This document shows, piece by piece, positions 32,265 to 46,496 of a stretch of DNA of 64,000 bases (its first letter is position 1; each line of letters opens with the position of its first letter). The translations under genes and the position numbers were made by a program. Source of the DNA: Rotaria sp. Silwood1 (Eukaryota > Rotifera > Eurotatoria > Philodinida > Philodinidae); contig CAJNOP010000183.1 of assembly GCA_905250075.1 (NCBI GenBank), forward strand, positions 1 to 64,000, given 5' to 3'. Under the pieces are notes generated by a model, which saw nothing but the letters and a program-made list of their open reading frames with translations, was not told the origin of the DNA and made no database searches.

Positions 32265-33095
32265 ACAAAAATAGTCGTTTTAGCAGATAAAATCTCACAG
32301 AAAAAAGTTGATCAAGTTTTTATCCCAAAAAGTATTTGAGCCAGTAACCATGCTTAATTACACATAATCGATTTGTTGAAAGTATTTTTTCAAATAATCT
32401 TTTTTTTTCTAAAATTCATCATAAGAATTAGAAACTATCTCAATCAATCAAATTTTATTGGATATAACGAAATATAGTGCATATATGAAATGATAGTAGA
32501 TGACAAACTCTGGATATATTACATGTAAATCAGTTCAACTTCTTCGAACTCGAACAATCTGTATTACTTACAATTTGGTGCATCAATTTAGTTTCACAAC
32601 AATGTTTCATGCCTTTTGCAAAAATAACTAGTCAAATACTCTTTGGAAAAATTAGCAGATATCGAAACATGAGAGACTTCTAATCACTAATTTTCTAAAA
32701 CTACTTATTAATGAAATGAGAAAACAAAGATCATCGACTAAGTGCATAAGACATCAAAACTTATTACAATAATATTCAACTATAAGTTCATAAAGATGCT
32801 TTGATTATCCTATATTAGAATATATTCATCACGATTTTCTATGCATCTTATTATACAAGTAAAATATTAAATATTTTTCAAGTGCTCGATTTAATTTATA
32901 AACTTCATCAATTAGACGTTCGCACATATCACAACTTGAAGTTCTCTCAGCAATATAATGATTTTTTTTAATCAAAAATTATTTGAAAAATACTTTCAAC
33001 AAATTGATTATGCGTGATTAAACATAGCTATTAGTTCAAATACTTGATTAATACTTTTCTCTAGAATTTTATCCGCTAAAAATCACTAGTTTTGA
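32265..33095. repeat. Foldback element (about 830 bp) at a gene's 3' end
   Basis: The left arm (about 32265-32405) contains AATCGATTTGTTGAAAGTAT, TTTAGCAGATAAAAT and AAGTATTTGA; the right arm (about 32965-33095) holds the inverse copies (ATACTTTCAACAAATTGATT, TCAAATACTT, ATTTTATCCGCTAAAA). The right arm ends only about 25 bp from the stop codon of the gene at 33121 on the minus strand, so the element probably supplies that gene's 3' UTR. Confidence 0.7.
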
Positions 33096-33120
33096 TATGT
33101 TCTAAATATGTATTAAATGT

Positions 33121-34131
33121 TTAACATCTAGCAAGAACTTCACCATTTCGAATATATAAATAAAGTCGTTGATCAACTGGTAATGAAACAGGTAATGAAA
33201 CTTGACGATGTCGTGGTAATTTATCACGTCGTGATTCTCGTATTTGTACTGGTGAATTTGTTCTTGCTGTTGTTGTTATTAAACTTTCATTAGGTGATGC
33301 TGTTGAATAATGTTCAAGATAATTTCTTCGTAATGTATCAGAATGTTCTTGTTCATGTTGAACATCATTTAATGGTTCAATAGTAGCTGTTGTTTTAACT
33401 TGATTAATAGTATTTTCATTATTATCATTACGTGTTCGATCAGCATGAATACGAATATTAAGTTTAGAATCATATGGTAAACTAGCATTAAGTGATATAC
33501 GTTGACCATGTTTTTTTGCAATATTTGTATCAGATTTATAATAAATTTGATTATCTGGTTGAAATACATGTTGACTACATGAACGACGTTGAGGTGAAAG
33601 AGATGATTTTTCATCATTCCAATGAACATTACGTCCATGTGATTGATGACGTGAAATAGTATTATGAACATAAGACATATCTGTAGTTTCTTCGTTTAAA
33701 TGAACACTAACGTGACGATGATTATAATTAATTGGTGAATGTAGAAAAAAATGTAGAACACTTGTTTGTGGAGATTGTGATATTAATTGATCAAATGGAA
33801 GTTCAAAAGAACTTTTTGGTGTACTTGCACTTTCTGATGTTAATGAACAACACGATGATGATGATCGAATTGGAACACCACTATCACGTGATGATGGAGT
33901 TGTTGTACGATAGAATTCGTTTGGTGATGAATGAAGAACGTCAAGTTCTTGTAATTTTGTTTGTAAATCGTTAAAACGTTCTCTAAATTATCAATAAAAT
34001 AAAAAAAAAATAAAAATTTTATTTTATTTTATTAGAATTAATGATAAAGAAAATTTTCGAAAAGTTTTTAATATAAAATAGACTTACTCAGAATCGCCAT
34101 AAGAAAAAAGATTGACAAGTGTATAGAACAT
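33121..34131 (-). CDS. Uncharacterised coiled-coil/disordered protein, isoform with proximal first exon
   Basis: Two exons, 34131-34088 and 33982-33121, joined in phase to give 301 aa (MFYTLVNLFSYGDSE-ERFNDLQTKLQEL...). The N-terminal part of exon 2 has heptad-like leucines (LQTKLQELDVL). The remainder is Ser/Thr/Arg/His-rich and probably disordered, with clusters such as SRDSGVPIRSSSSCCSLTS and RDKLPRHRQVSLPVSLP, ending VDQRLYLYIRNGEVLARC. The basic/serine-rich makeup suggests phosphorylation or scaffold functions, but no family is recognised. A second first exon at 34731-34912 fits the same acceptor in the same phase and is listed separately. The donor after 34088 is GTAAGT. Confidence 0.65.
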
Positions 34132-34730
34132 TTTATTATTTCGATTTATGTATGGATTTGTCGTTTGTGAGTAAAAATTTTTTTTTCCATTGTATCATAT
34201 TTATGTGAGACAAATATGAGAGAACGTGTCATAAAAAAATTTATGATATTTTAATGTTAGCATGTATATATGTCTGTGTAATTTAATGATTATACGATTG
34301 AAATTATGTGGATGACTGAGCTTAAAACAAGGTCTTTGAATAAAATAAGATGTTCAAATCTCTGTCTCGTTTACGATGCTTACTCAATATATATATATAT
34401 ATACATGTAGAGATGATGAAGAAATGTATAAGTAGTTTGGATTAGATTACATTTATGAGAAGACATTCAAATCTCGAAATTGGACACCATCGAAAATGAA
34501 TAGCCTTCGATCAGTTTAAGTGTGAACTCAATTTATCATCATTTCTCATTCGTCTTTCATATATATGTGTGATGAACTCTCTCATAAAAGAGAAGGAAGA
34601 GAAGAATTTCATTCCTTAACATACATCCTAAAAAAAGGTCGAATATGTGTCTGCCCTTAACTTTACATATTATTTCATGCTCTAGAGAAACAATGTTTTT
34701 TTTTCTTCTTCTTTTATCAAAAATGATTAC

Positions 34731-34912
34731 TTGATAGCATCGTCCTTTCGTCGAAGTTCATTATAACGTTGATATGAATTAAACAGTCGTTCGAATGTTG
34801 ATGTCAATTGTTGTTGATCATCATTTATTGATTTCATATTTAAGTTATTTTGTTGTTCAATTTTATGAGTAAATTCAGTATCTTCTTTACTCGATGTATA
34901 TATAGTACTCAT
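34731..34912 (-). CDS. Alternative distal first exon of the gene at 33121
   Basis: Encodes MSTIYTSSKEDTEF... through NELRRKDDAI plus two bases, ending at a GTAATC donor. Phase is 2, identical to the proximal first exon, so splicing to 33982 gives ...RRKDDAI-K-ERFNDLQTKL with a continuous predicted coiled coil (LTSTFERLFNSYQRYNEL onward) and a 347-aa protein. If unspliced, the frame closes after one more codon, giving a 61-residue product. Two promoters and N-terminally different isoforms are the simplest reading; a separate small gene is the alternative. Confidence 0.55.
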
Positions 34913-37109
34913 AGCTCTTCTTTATGATGTACTTTTAAAGTGAATGTTAGGATAAAATATAGAGCAGGATAAATAAAGAAATGAAGAGAAGAGAGAATGG
35001 AAGAGAGACGTAGCAATGTAATACATATATACAACTAGGGGTAAAGTTAAATACACAAATATGAACAATAGATAGAGTTCCATTATCGTTTTTTATTACC
35101 TAGCTGTCCGATATCGATCGATACGATTGGCGTCATTGACCCTTTGTCTCTCTCTCTCTCTTTCTCCGTCTCTCTCTTTCCTTTCATTGAAATACGATAA
35201 GATAAAGTAGGCATGAGAAAAGAGAACATACATCAAACAATTAAAACCTACTAAGTTTAAAGCCTAGTATAAATTACACTATATATCTAGTCATTAGTTT
35301 TAGTCAAGTATCGACATCTTTTCTTTTCTTTTTTTTTATAATAGCATGGAAATAGAAACATACATCACAATGTAGAGTTTGATGTATGAAAGTATACTTA
35401 AAATGTCTTTATGCCCCTACCTGTATGAAACGATTAAAGGTTGTTGTTGTTATTATTATTCTTGTCGTATTTTTTATGTGGTTGTTGTAATATGGAAGCG
35501 GATTATGAATGTTTGCACACACCTATTATAGTTTTTTCTCTATTGCTTGTTCTTATTTGTGTGTGTGTATTTTGTATACGTTATGTTATTTTTTGCTTGT
35601 AAACTTTTCAATGCACCACTTGATTTAGGAGTATGCGTGTGTGAGAATGAAGCCGTATTTCATTCAATACAGATACGCACAAAAAAACCGAGGCGAAGAC
35701 GCGAGAGGGAAGAAGGAAGAAGAAGCCGCCGACTTTGTTGGTTACCTATTTCGTTTTTTTTTCATATTACAATCAATCACAAAGGCCCGAACGGATCTGT
35801 TTTTGGTCCATCGAATCGTATATATAAAGAAAAGAAATGAGAACGATAGAGAAAAAGAATAATTACTATATACAAAAAAAAAGACAGGTATTGATAGGTT
35901 TTGTATAATATGATATCCTTAGAAAATATGATTTAGAGTAAATCATCTACTACTATCCAATTTTATGTATTGATTGTCTAGACAAATACATATATTCATC
36001 GTTTATACGAGACTTTTGTATTAATCAGATGAACAAACAAAAAATTTGAGAGAAACAATTTCTGTCATTGAAAAAGAAGATACATCGAAATATATATTTA
36101 ATATGTAACTTGATCAAACAATCTATTTATTAAGAAGAACTACAAATTTTCAAGTCTTTTTTCCTGAATGATTGATTGACACCAAGGTCAAGTAGTTTTT
36201 TTGTTCCCAATCATTATTGCTTCGATACTAATCTGATTATACTCAATTTTACTGCAACATACTATTAACTATGGGTCTTATATTGCAACGTCATTAAATT
36301 GGTCTAATCCTTTTTTATTTCGTATTTTTCTGTTATTATTGGTTTATAATACTTCTATATAGATATACTCTATCTGTAAATAAGTTTATAAATCGTCGAA
36401 GAAAACAGTATTCTTGAACAAATCTAAAGAAATGTAATAAAGTCAAATGAATTATTGGATAAATTATACAATGAAGTTAATTCAACTTTTAATATGAATT
36501 CGATAACAAATTCTTTGGAGTTTCTAAGACTTTTTTTTTCTTTTCAATGTCAAAGGTGAATACAGTCGTGCATAAATTGTGGTGACATACGAAGAAGACA
36601 AGTGGGTAACGAAAGATAGTGTCATATCAATGCAAGATAAGTTCTTCTTGTTCTTGAAAAATTAGTTATGATAAAAAAAAGGAAAGAATGAAATTGATAG
36701 CGTGCCACTTGGAAATTTCAAGTTGAAAATTTTTAAAATATATTATATATACAATAGGAATAAAAGCTTTATGGTAAAAAAAAAATGTTATATTTGATGA
36801 GGAAGAATATCTTGAAATTATTATGCTCGACAACTATTTAATAGAAGATTGTTTTTATTATGAATGAGATTCAATTAAATAGTGTTCTTATTTGATTTGA
36901 AATATTAGCAAACAAAATAAAAATGATGAGAACTTAAATAAACAGTATATTTTTTGATGCCATCTCGATTTTACTCTGTTCGTAAAATTCATTCTTATAA
37001 ACATCTAAGAAGACAAAGTTTTCTCTTATGAAATCTTTGTTATTATCATAAGGATAAAATCTTTTTTGCTATAAGCGTTATTATCTTAAAGAACTGCCTA
37101 CTAAAGTTT
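34913..37109. other. Intergenic/upstream region with CT- and GA-rich stretches
   Basis: Includes a CTCTCTCT-rich run (about 35140-35180) and a GA-rich, CG-containing patch (about 35685-35735) that resembles 5' UTR or promoter sequence of genes here. The 97-codon frame at 35547-35840 runs through this patch and its composition does not look coding. AT repeats occur near 34385-34405 in the preceding intron. Confidence 0.4.
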
Positions 37110-37605
37110 GTCCTTTTTCTTATCAAATATATGATTAAATTTTGAATATCTTTACATGAAAGTTAAGTTCAATTTGATCTTTCTTTATCCAAAAAATGAA
37201 TTTATTGGCACGAATATTAATATCATCTGATCTTCAACACTAACAAGATTATAAGTCGTATATCATATCTCTCTAGTATAACATTTATTTCAGAAAATTG
37301 CAAGAAATAATGTCAAGCTAAAGAGAAAATTTTTCTAAAATTTTCAGATTAATATATTGAACTGTCACTAGAAATTGACGAACTTTCATGAAACTTGTAT
37401 GACAAACAGGTGAAACATAACGCTGGATAATGGGCAGTCCTGTGGACTCACAACGTCTTCTTCCTCTGAAGTTATGATCTCTAAAGTAAAAATAGACACC
37501 ATTCAACATAATACAGTGTCTATTAAAGAAGGCGACATACGTGCAATATCATTGACATACATTGATGGTAAAGGATGAGTATACAAATTTTCAGACCTCT
37601 ATCTA
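37110..37605 (+). repeat. Dispersed repeat, copy 2
   Basis: Same-strand homologue of about 3340-3870. Landmarks: ACTTGTATGACAAACAGGTG, GAAACATAACGCTGGATAAT, CACAACGTCTTC, AATAGACACCATTCA, GTGTCTATTAAAG, GACATACATTGATGGTAAAG and TTTCAGACCTCTATCTATAA. No open frame of note and no terminal repeats recognised. Confidence 0.65.
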
Positions 37606-40600
37606 TAAAAAAGAAAAGTGATACTACAATTTAGTCCATGAGTAAGACACAATCAATTTTTTTCTATTATCTTGTTTTGGGAAATCCTGTGTACAATAGT
37701 TCCTTCAATTGGCGTATCAGAAGTTCCCGATTTACATCATGATTTTTTACTGTGGTCCGTGTTGTTTTGCTAGTGGAATTGATAGTTTGAGTCCATGAAA
37801 AAGGTGCAAGCTAACGGTTTGTTTTTAGTTCTTGATGGTTTATTCATTACAGAAAAATTGTGTTTTTCTGTTAAATAAAAATAAAAGATTTATCTTCGGT
37901 TTAATCTCTCATCTGGCTCTTTCGTTGCATAGATGGCTCATGTTTAATCATTTCTCTATTCTTCCATCTATGATTCGTCTTTGATTATCATTCGAACTTA
38001 TATTTAATTCATAATGAGACTGATATTAAACTGACAACACTTCATGAAGAGCACAAGAAAAATAAGCTCAACGATGTTCAATTAGTAATCAAATGTAGTG
38101 AAACTGAAAAACACATCTTTATTCAAAAAACTAATAAAAATAGATTGTAATAAAATCGAATTCTTGATTCTCTAGTTTAATTATGAAAAATCAAACTTTA
38201 TAATATAAAAGTATTACTTTTCAATTACATTAGTCTTAATTTATAATAATTAACAAATGTGAAGAGATGAATCAGGACGATGTCAAATAAAATGATAGAT
38301 CACTCATTATATAAAATTAAATAATACTAAATCTGATTATTCATAATATCTTAATAAACATATGTTACATTATTTCATCATGAAAGGAAGATTTAGATTA
38401 TGAGGATGTGCGTCAACACATGATGACTTTTTTCTTTAAACTATCCAGATTAAAATCTCATGTATTGATGAAAACTTAGTAAACATTATTTGTTTTCATA
38501 AGAGAAGAATAAGATTAACGAGCGAATGAGTATTGTTTGAAAGAAAAAAAAATTATGTTTATCGAACTATATGAACTTGACTCAAATATCTCAATGAAAA
38601 TAAAACAATTCTGAAGTTTTCTTTTTTTGTAAATTTAATAAGACATTTTTTTTACTTGAAAAAATAAATGTTGTTATTTTTTTAAATGAAAGAAAAACAA
38701 ACAATTTCTTTGTTTTAATGTTAAAAATCACTATTAATAGAATTTCACAAATACTGCAGTATGAAACAATTAAATTTCAATCAGTATGACCAACTGAAAA
38801 CTAAGTAAATCTTGATTTTTTAATGCATTTCATAGGAAATTGTTTGAACTTTGAATTAATTTATTATATTAATAAGTATGAAATAATAACATATGAATAA
38901 ATTGTTAAGAAAATTGTTGTAAAAATGACTGGTATAACCAGAAGAAAATTGTAGAATGTGTCTAGTCTACTGATTATATATGTAAGGGGAATAAAGACGT
39001 CTCTTGTGACACATTTAGACAAGACTCAAGGTCTTGTACAAATGAATCTCAACTGTTTGCGGGAAAGCATCGCCTTTGCTGGTTGTCGTCTAGTTACATC
39101 GCTACTAAAACTGGCATCGAAACATCTTCTCTTTAATTGTATCTATAGAGAAAATCATTAGTTTACTTTTTTTTTGTTATTCAATAAAATCAATATATAG
39201 AAAATAATGTTCTAAAAGATCGAACTTTGCTCTGATAAATATGGCAATATTAAATATCCATTTATAGTAATATCATATCATAAACAACAAAAAGAATAGT
39301 TTATCCTTGAGTATACCATAATGTAGACACATTATTTTTGACAATAAAAATTGAAAGGTCAATATCACTGATTAATCATGTTATGTTATTTTCCTACGAA
39401 CAAGGTTTTCTAATTACATGCTTGAAAAATAAAAGAGTAGATCGATATAGTCGATCGCCAAGATCGGCATGAGACAAAAAAAATATAGACTTTTATTTCT
39501 CTACAAAAACATAAGTTATGAATAGTAAAAAAACCCGCACTCTTATATTAACCATATTGAGTAGATCATAGAAACTTATAAAATGATTCGAATGAATCTA
39601 AAAGCAACAAGATATTGATATTTAGAGTTTTTTTTTTTTTTTTTGAGATGAATGAGTTATCGATGATAAAAATCTATTGATTAAAACGACATGTATTCTA
39701 CAGAAGTACATAAGCATGAAATTTTTGTTTTTATTTAACTATCGATTTCAACATGTTAAATGAATAGTATTTTTCGAATAATTTTTTTTTTCAATTAATA
39801 AATGAAATATTTTTGTCGCAGATATTTATGACAAACTATAATTAAAAGTTTTCATTAAAGTAAGAGCAAATCTCTATTATTGAAATTCAAAATAAAATAT
39901 TTAAAAACATTAAATATTCAATTTCAATGCAAAAAGAAAAACTATTTTTTTAGAATAAAATATTTTTCTTCCAATCAAAACGATTTTATTATCTATGTCT
40001 AAGTTAATAATTGAATTGGCAGAAGTTCAGTAATGATTCTTTTATTTTTTTTTTGTTAATAAGAACTTCTAAAGAGTTCATTAAGTAAATGAGTTTCGAG
40101 TACTCTACTTATTTCAATGCCAAAGAACTTTTTCCGAAGTTAAAAAACAAAAAAAAAAATTTTTCTTCATAGATAATTTGAATTTATATGTAGAGCCTCT
40201 CACATTCGAATATCAATTAATATTTTTGCATTTTGATCTTGTACTTAGAAAAATTAAATGCTTACACATGATTAACCAAGAAAAATATCATCTTTAAATA
40301 CATCAGCAGGAATATAATTTGAAATTCATTATTAAAATAATATATAATTAAACATTCTTGTAATTTTAGTATTTTCTTTTCTAAATGCAATGTTTCATTA
40401 AAGTATCAAGGTTATAGACATGTATAAGTACATCGAACAAAATTTTATATTCTCTCTAATTATGAGTTTTTTTTTTCAATAGATGCTATTTCAGTTCTCA
40501 ATATTAAAGAGTATCATAGTGAATGCACTGAATTATGGGTATCTATATACTGGGTCATTTGTCAGTAGGATACCTTTTCGAATATTTCGGATTACCAGTA

Positions 40601-41614
40601 TATCACAGGATCTTAGTTGAATATTCAGCTAAAAATCGTTTCCGCACATAGTTATTCATTAGATATTTGTCCAGTTTCTATAGAATTTTATGAAAAATTG
40701 TTTAACAAGTTGATAGATTGAACAATTTGTAGCATTTTGCAGTCAAATATTAAAATTTCATCAAGTACTCAAAAGATTTCTATAATATACTGATAGCAGA
40801 ATACCTTGAATTCAGTACAGTAATTAGGATGTGCGAATGAAATTTCAATCATTTCATGTTGTTTTTCAGCCATCGTTACCTTTTTGAATTTATTTAAAAA
40901 AGAAATGACTTTTTAGTGTCCTTGAACGATTGTAAAATAAATCGTTTCTTATTTTAAATATTGGAATTACTATCATTTATCTAATTTTCATGTATGACTT
41001 ACAAGTTTTTTTATTTTTTCTATTAAATAAAATCTTATGTTTGCTGTTTTTAATAATCATATTCAAAATATAAGCCTCAAGTTCATCATGGAAAAACATC
41101 TATTAATTATAATAGTGGCATCAGCAAAAGTAGACCATGCGAACATCATGTTTTCACCGGCAGTTTTGATCCTACTACCAAAAGACGGAAAAATTGGTAA
41201 TCGTCATCAATTGCATTACTTCAAATGAATCTTCCAGAGAAATCGTCGATATTTACCCTATCATCCATGATTTCTTGACTAAGTTACTAAATTATAATAC
41301 AAACAAAGACAATTTTATTTTCTTGTTGTTTTTAATAATGTCCAACTTCGCTCTTTTCATCTCACCTTTTGTGTTTCATTGGATTTTTCAAACAAAAAGA
41401 TTCTATGTACACAAAACATCTCTTATTATATTCCTTGAATAAATAATAAAAAAAACAATGGTGAAATTCACATAGATCAATATATATAAATATGTATATG
41501 TATATATATATGAGTATGCTATAAAAAACAGATATTTTTTCTTGGTACACTAGACTAGACAGATAGATAAATATGAAATTTTTAAGAAGTATTCTGTCCA
41601 AATTAGAATAAATT
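37606..41614. other. Long intergenic region
   Basis: About 4 kb of AT-rich sequence. The frames at 38958-39161 and 41037-41228 show no recognisable family or supported splice sites. (TA)n-type repeats occur near 41480-41520. I see no gene, RNA gene or clear transposon. Confidence 0.4.
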
Positions 41615-43606
41615 TTATTCTTCTGTACCAATCATTTGAAATAGTTCTTCAAAACTAATTGTTGCTGGTGATTTTGCTTGAATTGTTTCAATATAAATAA
41701 TATCATCATCATTATCGAGTTCATCTTGTTGATGTTCATTATTTGAAAAATTTAAGCAAAGTACAGAATTTGTTGGTGATGATGATGGATCAAAATTCAT
41801 ATCATTATGATATTCAACTTTCATTTGTTTTAATATAGGTAAATTATCATCATCATTATCATCATATTCTTCTTCATCATTATTTTGTTCAATATGTCTT
41901 TTAGGTTCAGTTTTACGTAAACGTTTTGTTGATCGAGGTAAAATTGTTGATGGTAATAATGGAAGAATTTTTTCTGTACTATCTATTTGATTTAAATGTA
42001 CACATGTTTGTTCATCTAAATTATAATTATTTATTCGTATTGTTTGTTTTAATAGATTTTGTACATCATATGTATCAATTAATGAATTAGCATATTCAAG
42101 TTGTTCATTAATTGAATTTAAATTACGAAATAATGATACAATATCATCAAATTGTATAGTATGAGATTTCTGTATAAATAATTCAGCTTGTTTTAATAAA
42201 TCAATAAATGGTTCAGTTGTATTACGAGTTGATATATTTAATTTTGACCAAAAATGATTTGTTATTTGTACATTATATTTATTTAATGAATTAATTATTG
42301 ATTGTTTATGTTCAAAAAATTTTCTTTCAAAATTTGAAAATATTGCTTCAATTTGTTGAATTTTTTTACGATTTAATTCATTTAAATCATTCAATTGATC
42401 ACGTGTTGTATGTATACGATTAAGACGATGATAACATGTTTGAACAATATGTTGAATATTATCAATAAGTTTTTCTCTATCATTCATAAAGCATTTTTGA
42501 CATAAAAGAAAATCACAACATGAACATAATATTAATGAACCTTTTTCTTGACATTTTGTACATTTACCATTAATATCATAGTTTTTTGGAACTAATTCAA
42601 GTAATTGACGATGTATATATGATATAGGAAATTGATCAGCACCATTATATGGAAATGTACGACGACATAATGGACAAACTATAGTTGGATATGGTATATT
42701 AGATGAAGGAATTGATTTAAGACATGAACAACAAAATACATGTTGACATGGTAATGCACGAGGATCGCGTAAACGATCAATACATAATGGACATTGAAGA
42801 TTTTCTTCTATATTTGAATATGAATAAGCTAATTTTGGTGACGGAATAGGAGCAGGACGAGAATAAGAACATTTTGATGTAACGCTGCTAGTTGAACATG
42901 AATTTTGCACTAAAAAAATTAAAATCAACGTATATTCATTATCGAAAATGTTAAAAAAATTATTTTTTCCAAACTAACTTGGAATTTTCTGCTATTAGTG
43001 AAACTTACTCTTTGTATTTTGTTCTTGATTATTAATGGATGTCGCTGTTTTTGATGATGTAAATGAAGAAGGCACAGCATTGCTATAAATAGTATGGGTA
43101 GGTGGGTTAGCCAATGGTGTAATAGTAGGAATAGTACGAAGTGCAGTATTTGCTGTGCTTGTCGAACGTGCTGCCATTTTAGGTGGTTGTCGTGGAAGAC
43201 GATAGAGACTTAAATCAATAGGACCTTGTGTAGATTCTCTTCCATTTGGTGCTGATCGTAATTGACTATGCATACGCAGAAGACTATGGCGTACACTTGG
43301 ATATCCTATTAGAAATAAATATACTCATAGTCAGCTGATTATTCAAAAAAAGAAACAAAAAAACAAATTTCTATCTAATGTTAAACAAAAAGAACAGAAA
43401 AGAAAAAAATTTAAGTTATATTTATTACTTTTATTGTTTTTTTTCTTTGAAAGATAGGAAAAAAAAGGATATACTTCAGTAATCTTACCACTCGTAGATG
43501 AATGTTGATGTAAAGTTGGTTGACTTGTCGATGATGATGCTTGTTGTTGTTGTTGTTCTTGCTGTTGTTGTTGTTGTGCAGGTGTATATGCGTGAACTGT
43601 CCTCAT
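41615..43606 (-). CDS. RING-finger protein with B-box-like zinc module (TRIM-like E3)
   Basis: Three exons, 43606-43489, 43305-43009 and 42909-41615, in joining phases (569 aa). The N-terminus has polyglutamine and a Ser/Thr-rich segment; exon 2 is Pro/Ser/Thr-rich. A C3HC4 RING starts at about residue 178 (CPLC-x11-LPCQHVFCCSC...CPLCRR). It is followed by a second zinc-binding-like module (CTKC-x8-CSCC-x4-CQKC, about 260-285) that resembles a B-box, then a long helical coiled-coil region. The C-terminal third is acidic (EEEYDDNDDDN). RING proteins of this layout are ubiquitin ligases of the TRIM type. No PRY-SPRY, NHL or other C-terminal reader is present. Substrate unknown. The start is the first ATG before the Q-run. 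Confidence 0.8.
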
Positions 43607-46496
43607 GAATATAACTTTTTTATTCTATTTAATAGATCTTTAATTAACTAAGTAATATAAAATCACAAAATTCCCAATTCTGTCATTCGTTATACATAAA
43701 AAAAAAGTTTGTTGAAATGAAAATGGTTGTGAGTATTAATACTAATGGTGATGATGGTGTGTATGTCTATATATGTTGTATGTCTGTGTATGTGTTGTTG
43801 ACGTTCTGTTGCTCGACGTATATAGTCTGCGTTCGGTTGCTCGCGTTTGCTCGCTCGCTCGTTCTTTTTTTTTGTACTCTACTTCTTCTATTACATGATG
43901 ACGACAACACATATAAAAGAAAAAGTCCAACGACATGTCCTTTGCAAGTTATAAAAAGTTATTATTATTTTTTCCATGCTCATTTAAAATTTAACACTTA
44001 TGATAAATTTTTCATAAATTAATTTTTAATGTATGATGATTAGAATGAGGAAAGAGGAAGATTTTAAGACAAAAATATTCTATAGATTAATAAAAATCAT
44101 TAATATATTATCATTGTATATGATAACAAATTAATTGTCTTTTTTTTTCACATAATTTTTTTATAGAATGAATTTGGAATTATTTTCATATGAGAAGATT
44201 TTGTTTTTTTTTGAAAACTACTAAATAATGACATTTTGACATAAACATTGATATTCTAGTACGTTCTTGTAGATTTTATTTTGTTCGCGAAGAACAGAAA
44301 AGAAAAAAAACGCATTATCCTTCCTTTTTTTTGTCGTGCTATTTTTTTGCATGAAAAAAGAATACCTTGTGATATTTATTAAAGATTTTTTGTTATTCGA
44401 AGAGTAAAAAACGTAGAACTTACAATTTTTAACGAAGAAAATTACTTGATTTTAATATTTAATTAAGAAAAGTTGTTTTGGTCGACTAGTTGTACTTATA
44501 GTATTCTGAAAATGTATTGTTGAGACTTATAAGTATGATGAAATGTAAAAAATAAACTATGACTACAAACTAATCACATTTTACTTATGAAAAATATGTG
44601 AGATGAATTCCTTATTTTTTCCAGCAAATTTTTCTCTGAAATAAACTTAACGTCACTATAGATTGCTTTCTTTTTTATTAATCATAATGGATTTTACCAT
44701 CGATTTAAGGATAATGATTAAAAACAAAACAAAACTTGTGAAATAAATCTTGGTTTATTTGAGTTTTGTAATAAATCTTATTTTCTAGAACTAAATGTAT
44801 TATTGGATTTTACTGATGTATAAATTATGTAATTGGAACAAAAACTATTATGTTTTTTTTTTGAAACTGACAGGAAACTGAATAAATATAAATTAAATAT
44901 TTAATTCTAAAGATGTGTTTTGGATAATAAATATTGACATTTTTAATTGAAACAATCGCTTGTAAAAAAAAAATTTTTTTTTTTATAATTGCAGAAATTT
45001 ATCTTTAATAGTTTTAATATGATTAAAGAACTGCATACTTGTTTTAACTATAAAGAAGATTTTACTATGTTGTTTTCTTGTCAAAATAAAAATATTATTT
45101 GTATATAATCTGTTTTTTTCTATTATGGCTGAGGCATGTGTCTTGTAGAATAAATTATTCGTAAAGATTATTTCATATTGCGTATTAACTCGAAGCTGCT
45201 TACAATTTTAATTGTTGTATTGTAACTTTTTTTGCGCAGAAAAAATTGACTTGAGCGTTTATTCATTGTAACTCAAGTTTAGATCAACTGGTTTCTATGT
45301 AGAGAAAAATACATTCATGTTTTTGTAGGTTGTTTACATAAAAATAAACTATCAAAACGAAACCATTCAAAGCTGAACTTTATAAAAAAAAAAATTTCTT
45401 TTACAATAGAATATATGAAAAATTCATTCGTCTAACATTAAAAGTATTCTATCGAACAAAGTTTATTCAGTTTCTTGTTAAAAAAAAATACTATGAATCT
45501 TTATTGTTTATTTCGATTCTGTGAGCTACTTTATTTTTGTTTTCTTGATTATATCAAATCACATTTTATTCTGACTAAAATTTTTTAGTTAAATATTCCA
45601 TGGTTTAGTGTTTTTCTTTCTAACGAATAAATATGAAAAATTTGTCTTTACTATTGAATAAAGCATCTTTTCAGTGTATGAACAATAAAAGGAAGAAAAG
45701 TTTTATGCTGGATTAAAACTAGTCGATGAAAAAATGTACATATTATCTTACCCGAATTATCATTACATTAATCACCTTGTGAATATTAGCTTCTAAAATG
45801 AATGATGCTATCATTTAATGTCATTTTGTCTATCCGATTAATACAATGATTCACAATATTTTTGTACTCGACTTTGTCTTTGTTTATGACACTTATTTAT
45901 TAGATAAAATTTTCGAATCAACAAAAATATTTATTAATGATGAATTCTGTTGTAGTTTACGACTAGTTCAAGTTGATGTCTTCTTCTATCCAAAAAAAAA
46001 CATTCTAATTTTCCGCATGATTTTTTTTTCAAAATACATTGGCTTGATCAAAGCAAATAGAAATGACCATACAAAAAAAAACTACAAAAATATATTAACT
46101 CTATAGATATAGTTGCTCAAAGGTTATATTTCAATCAAGTTTGTTATGACATCATGTCTCATAATAGAATGAAATAAACTCAATAATCACGCAATACAAA
46201 AATAAAAAAAAAAACATCGAAATTCAGCCATTACTGAATGATATTGATTTTTTTGTATTTATTATGATTTTGTTCAAAAAAATTGTATTATTCAAAGCTA
46301 AAGTTTTAGTTTATGAAATAAATATTGAAAAGTTATTAGAATTATGAATTGTTTATTGAATATTATTGTCGTAATTGAGCGATCTCTATCGAGATGTTTG
46401 CTTTAATTGAGATGGTTTTATCTCTTTAGATAAGTTCTTCATTTTATTTTTCTTCTGTATCTTATACAAGTACAACGTGTTATTTTATTTACGAAA
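43607..46496. other. Intergenic region, divergent promoters
   Basis: Lies between the divergent RING-finger and SNX8 genes. A patch with CG dinucleotides (GCTCGCGTTTGCTCGCTCGC, about 43838-43860) probably belongs to the 5' region of the RING gene. Frames at 43717-44022 and 45846-46106 are judged chance. No repeat structure was recognised. Confidence 0.4.

Noticed and set aside
35547-35862. Two overlapping frames with Arg/Glu-rich sequence
   Set aside because: They arise from a GA-rich, CG-containing patch resembling 5' UTR sequence; no homology.
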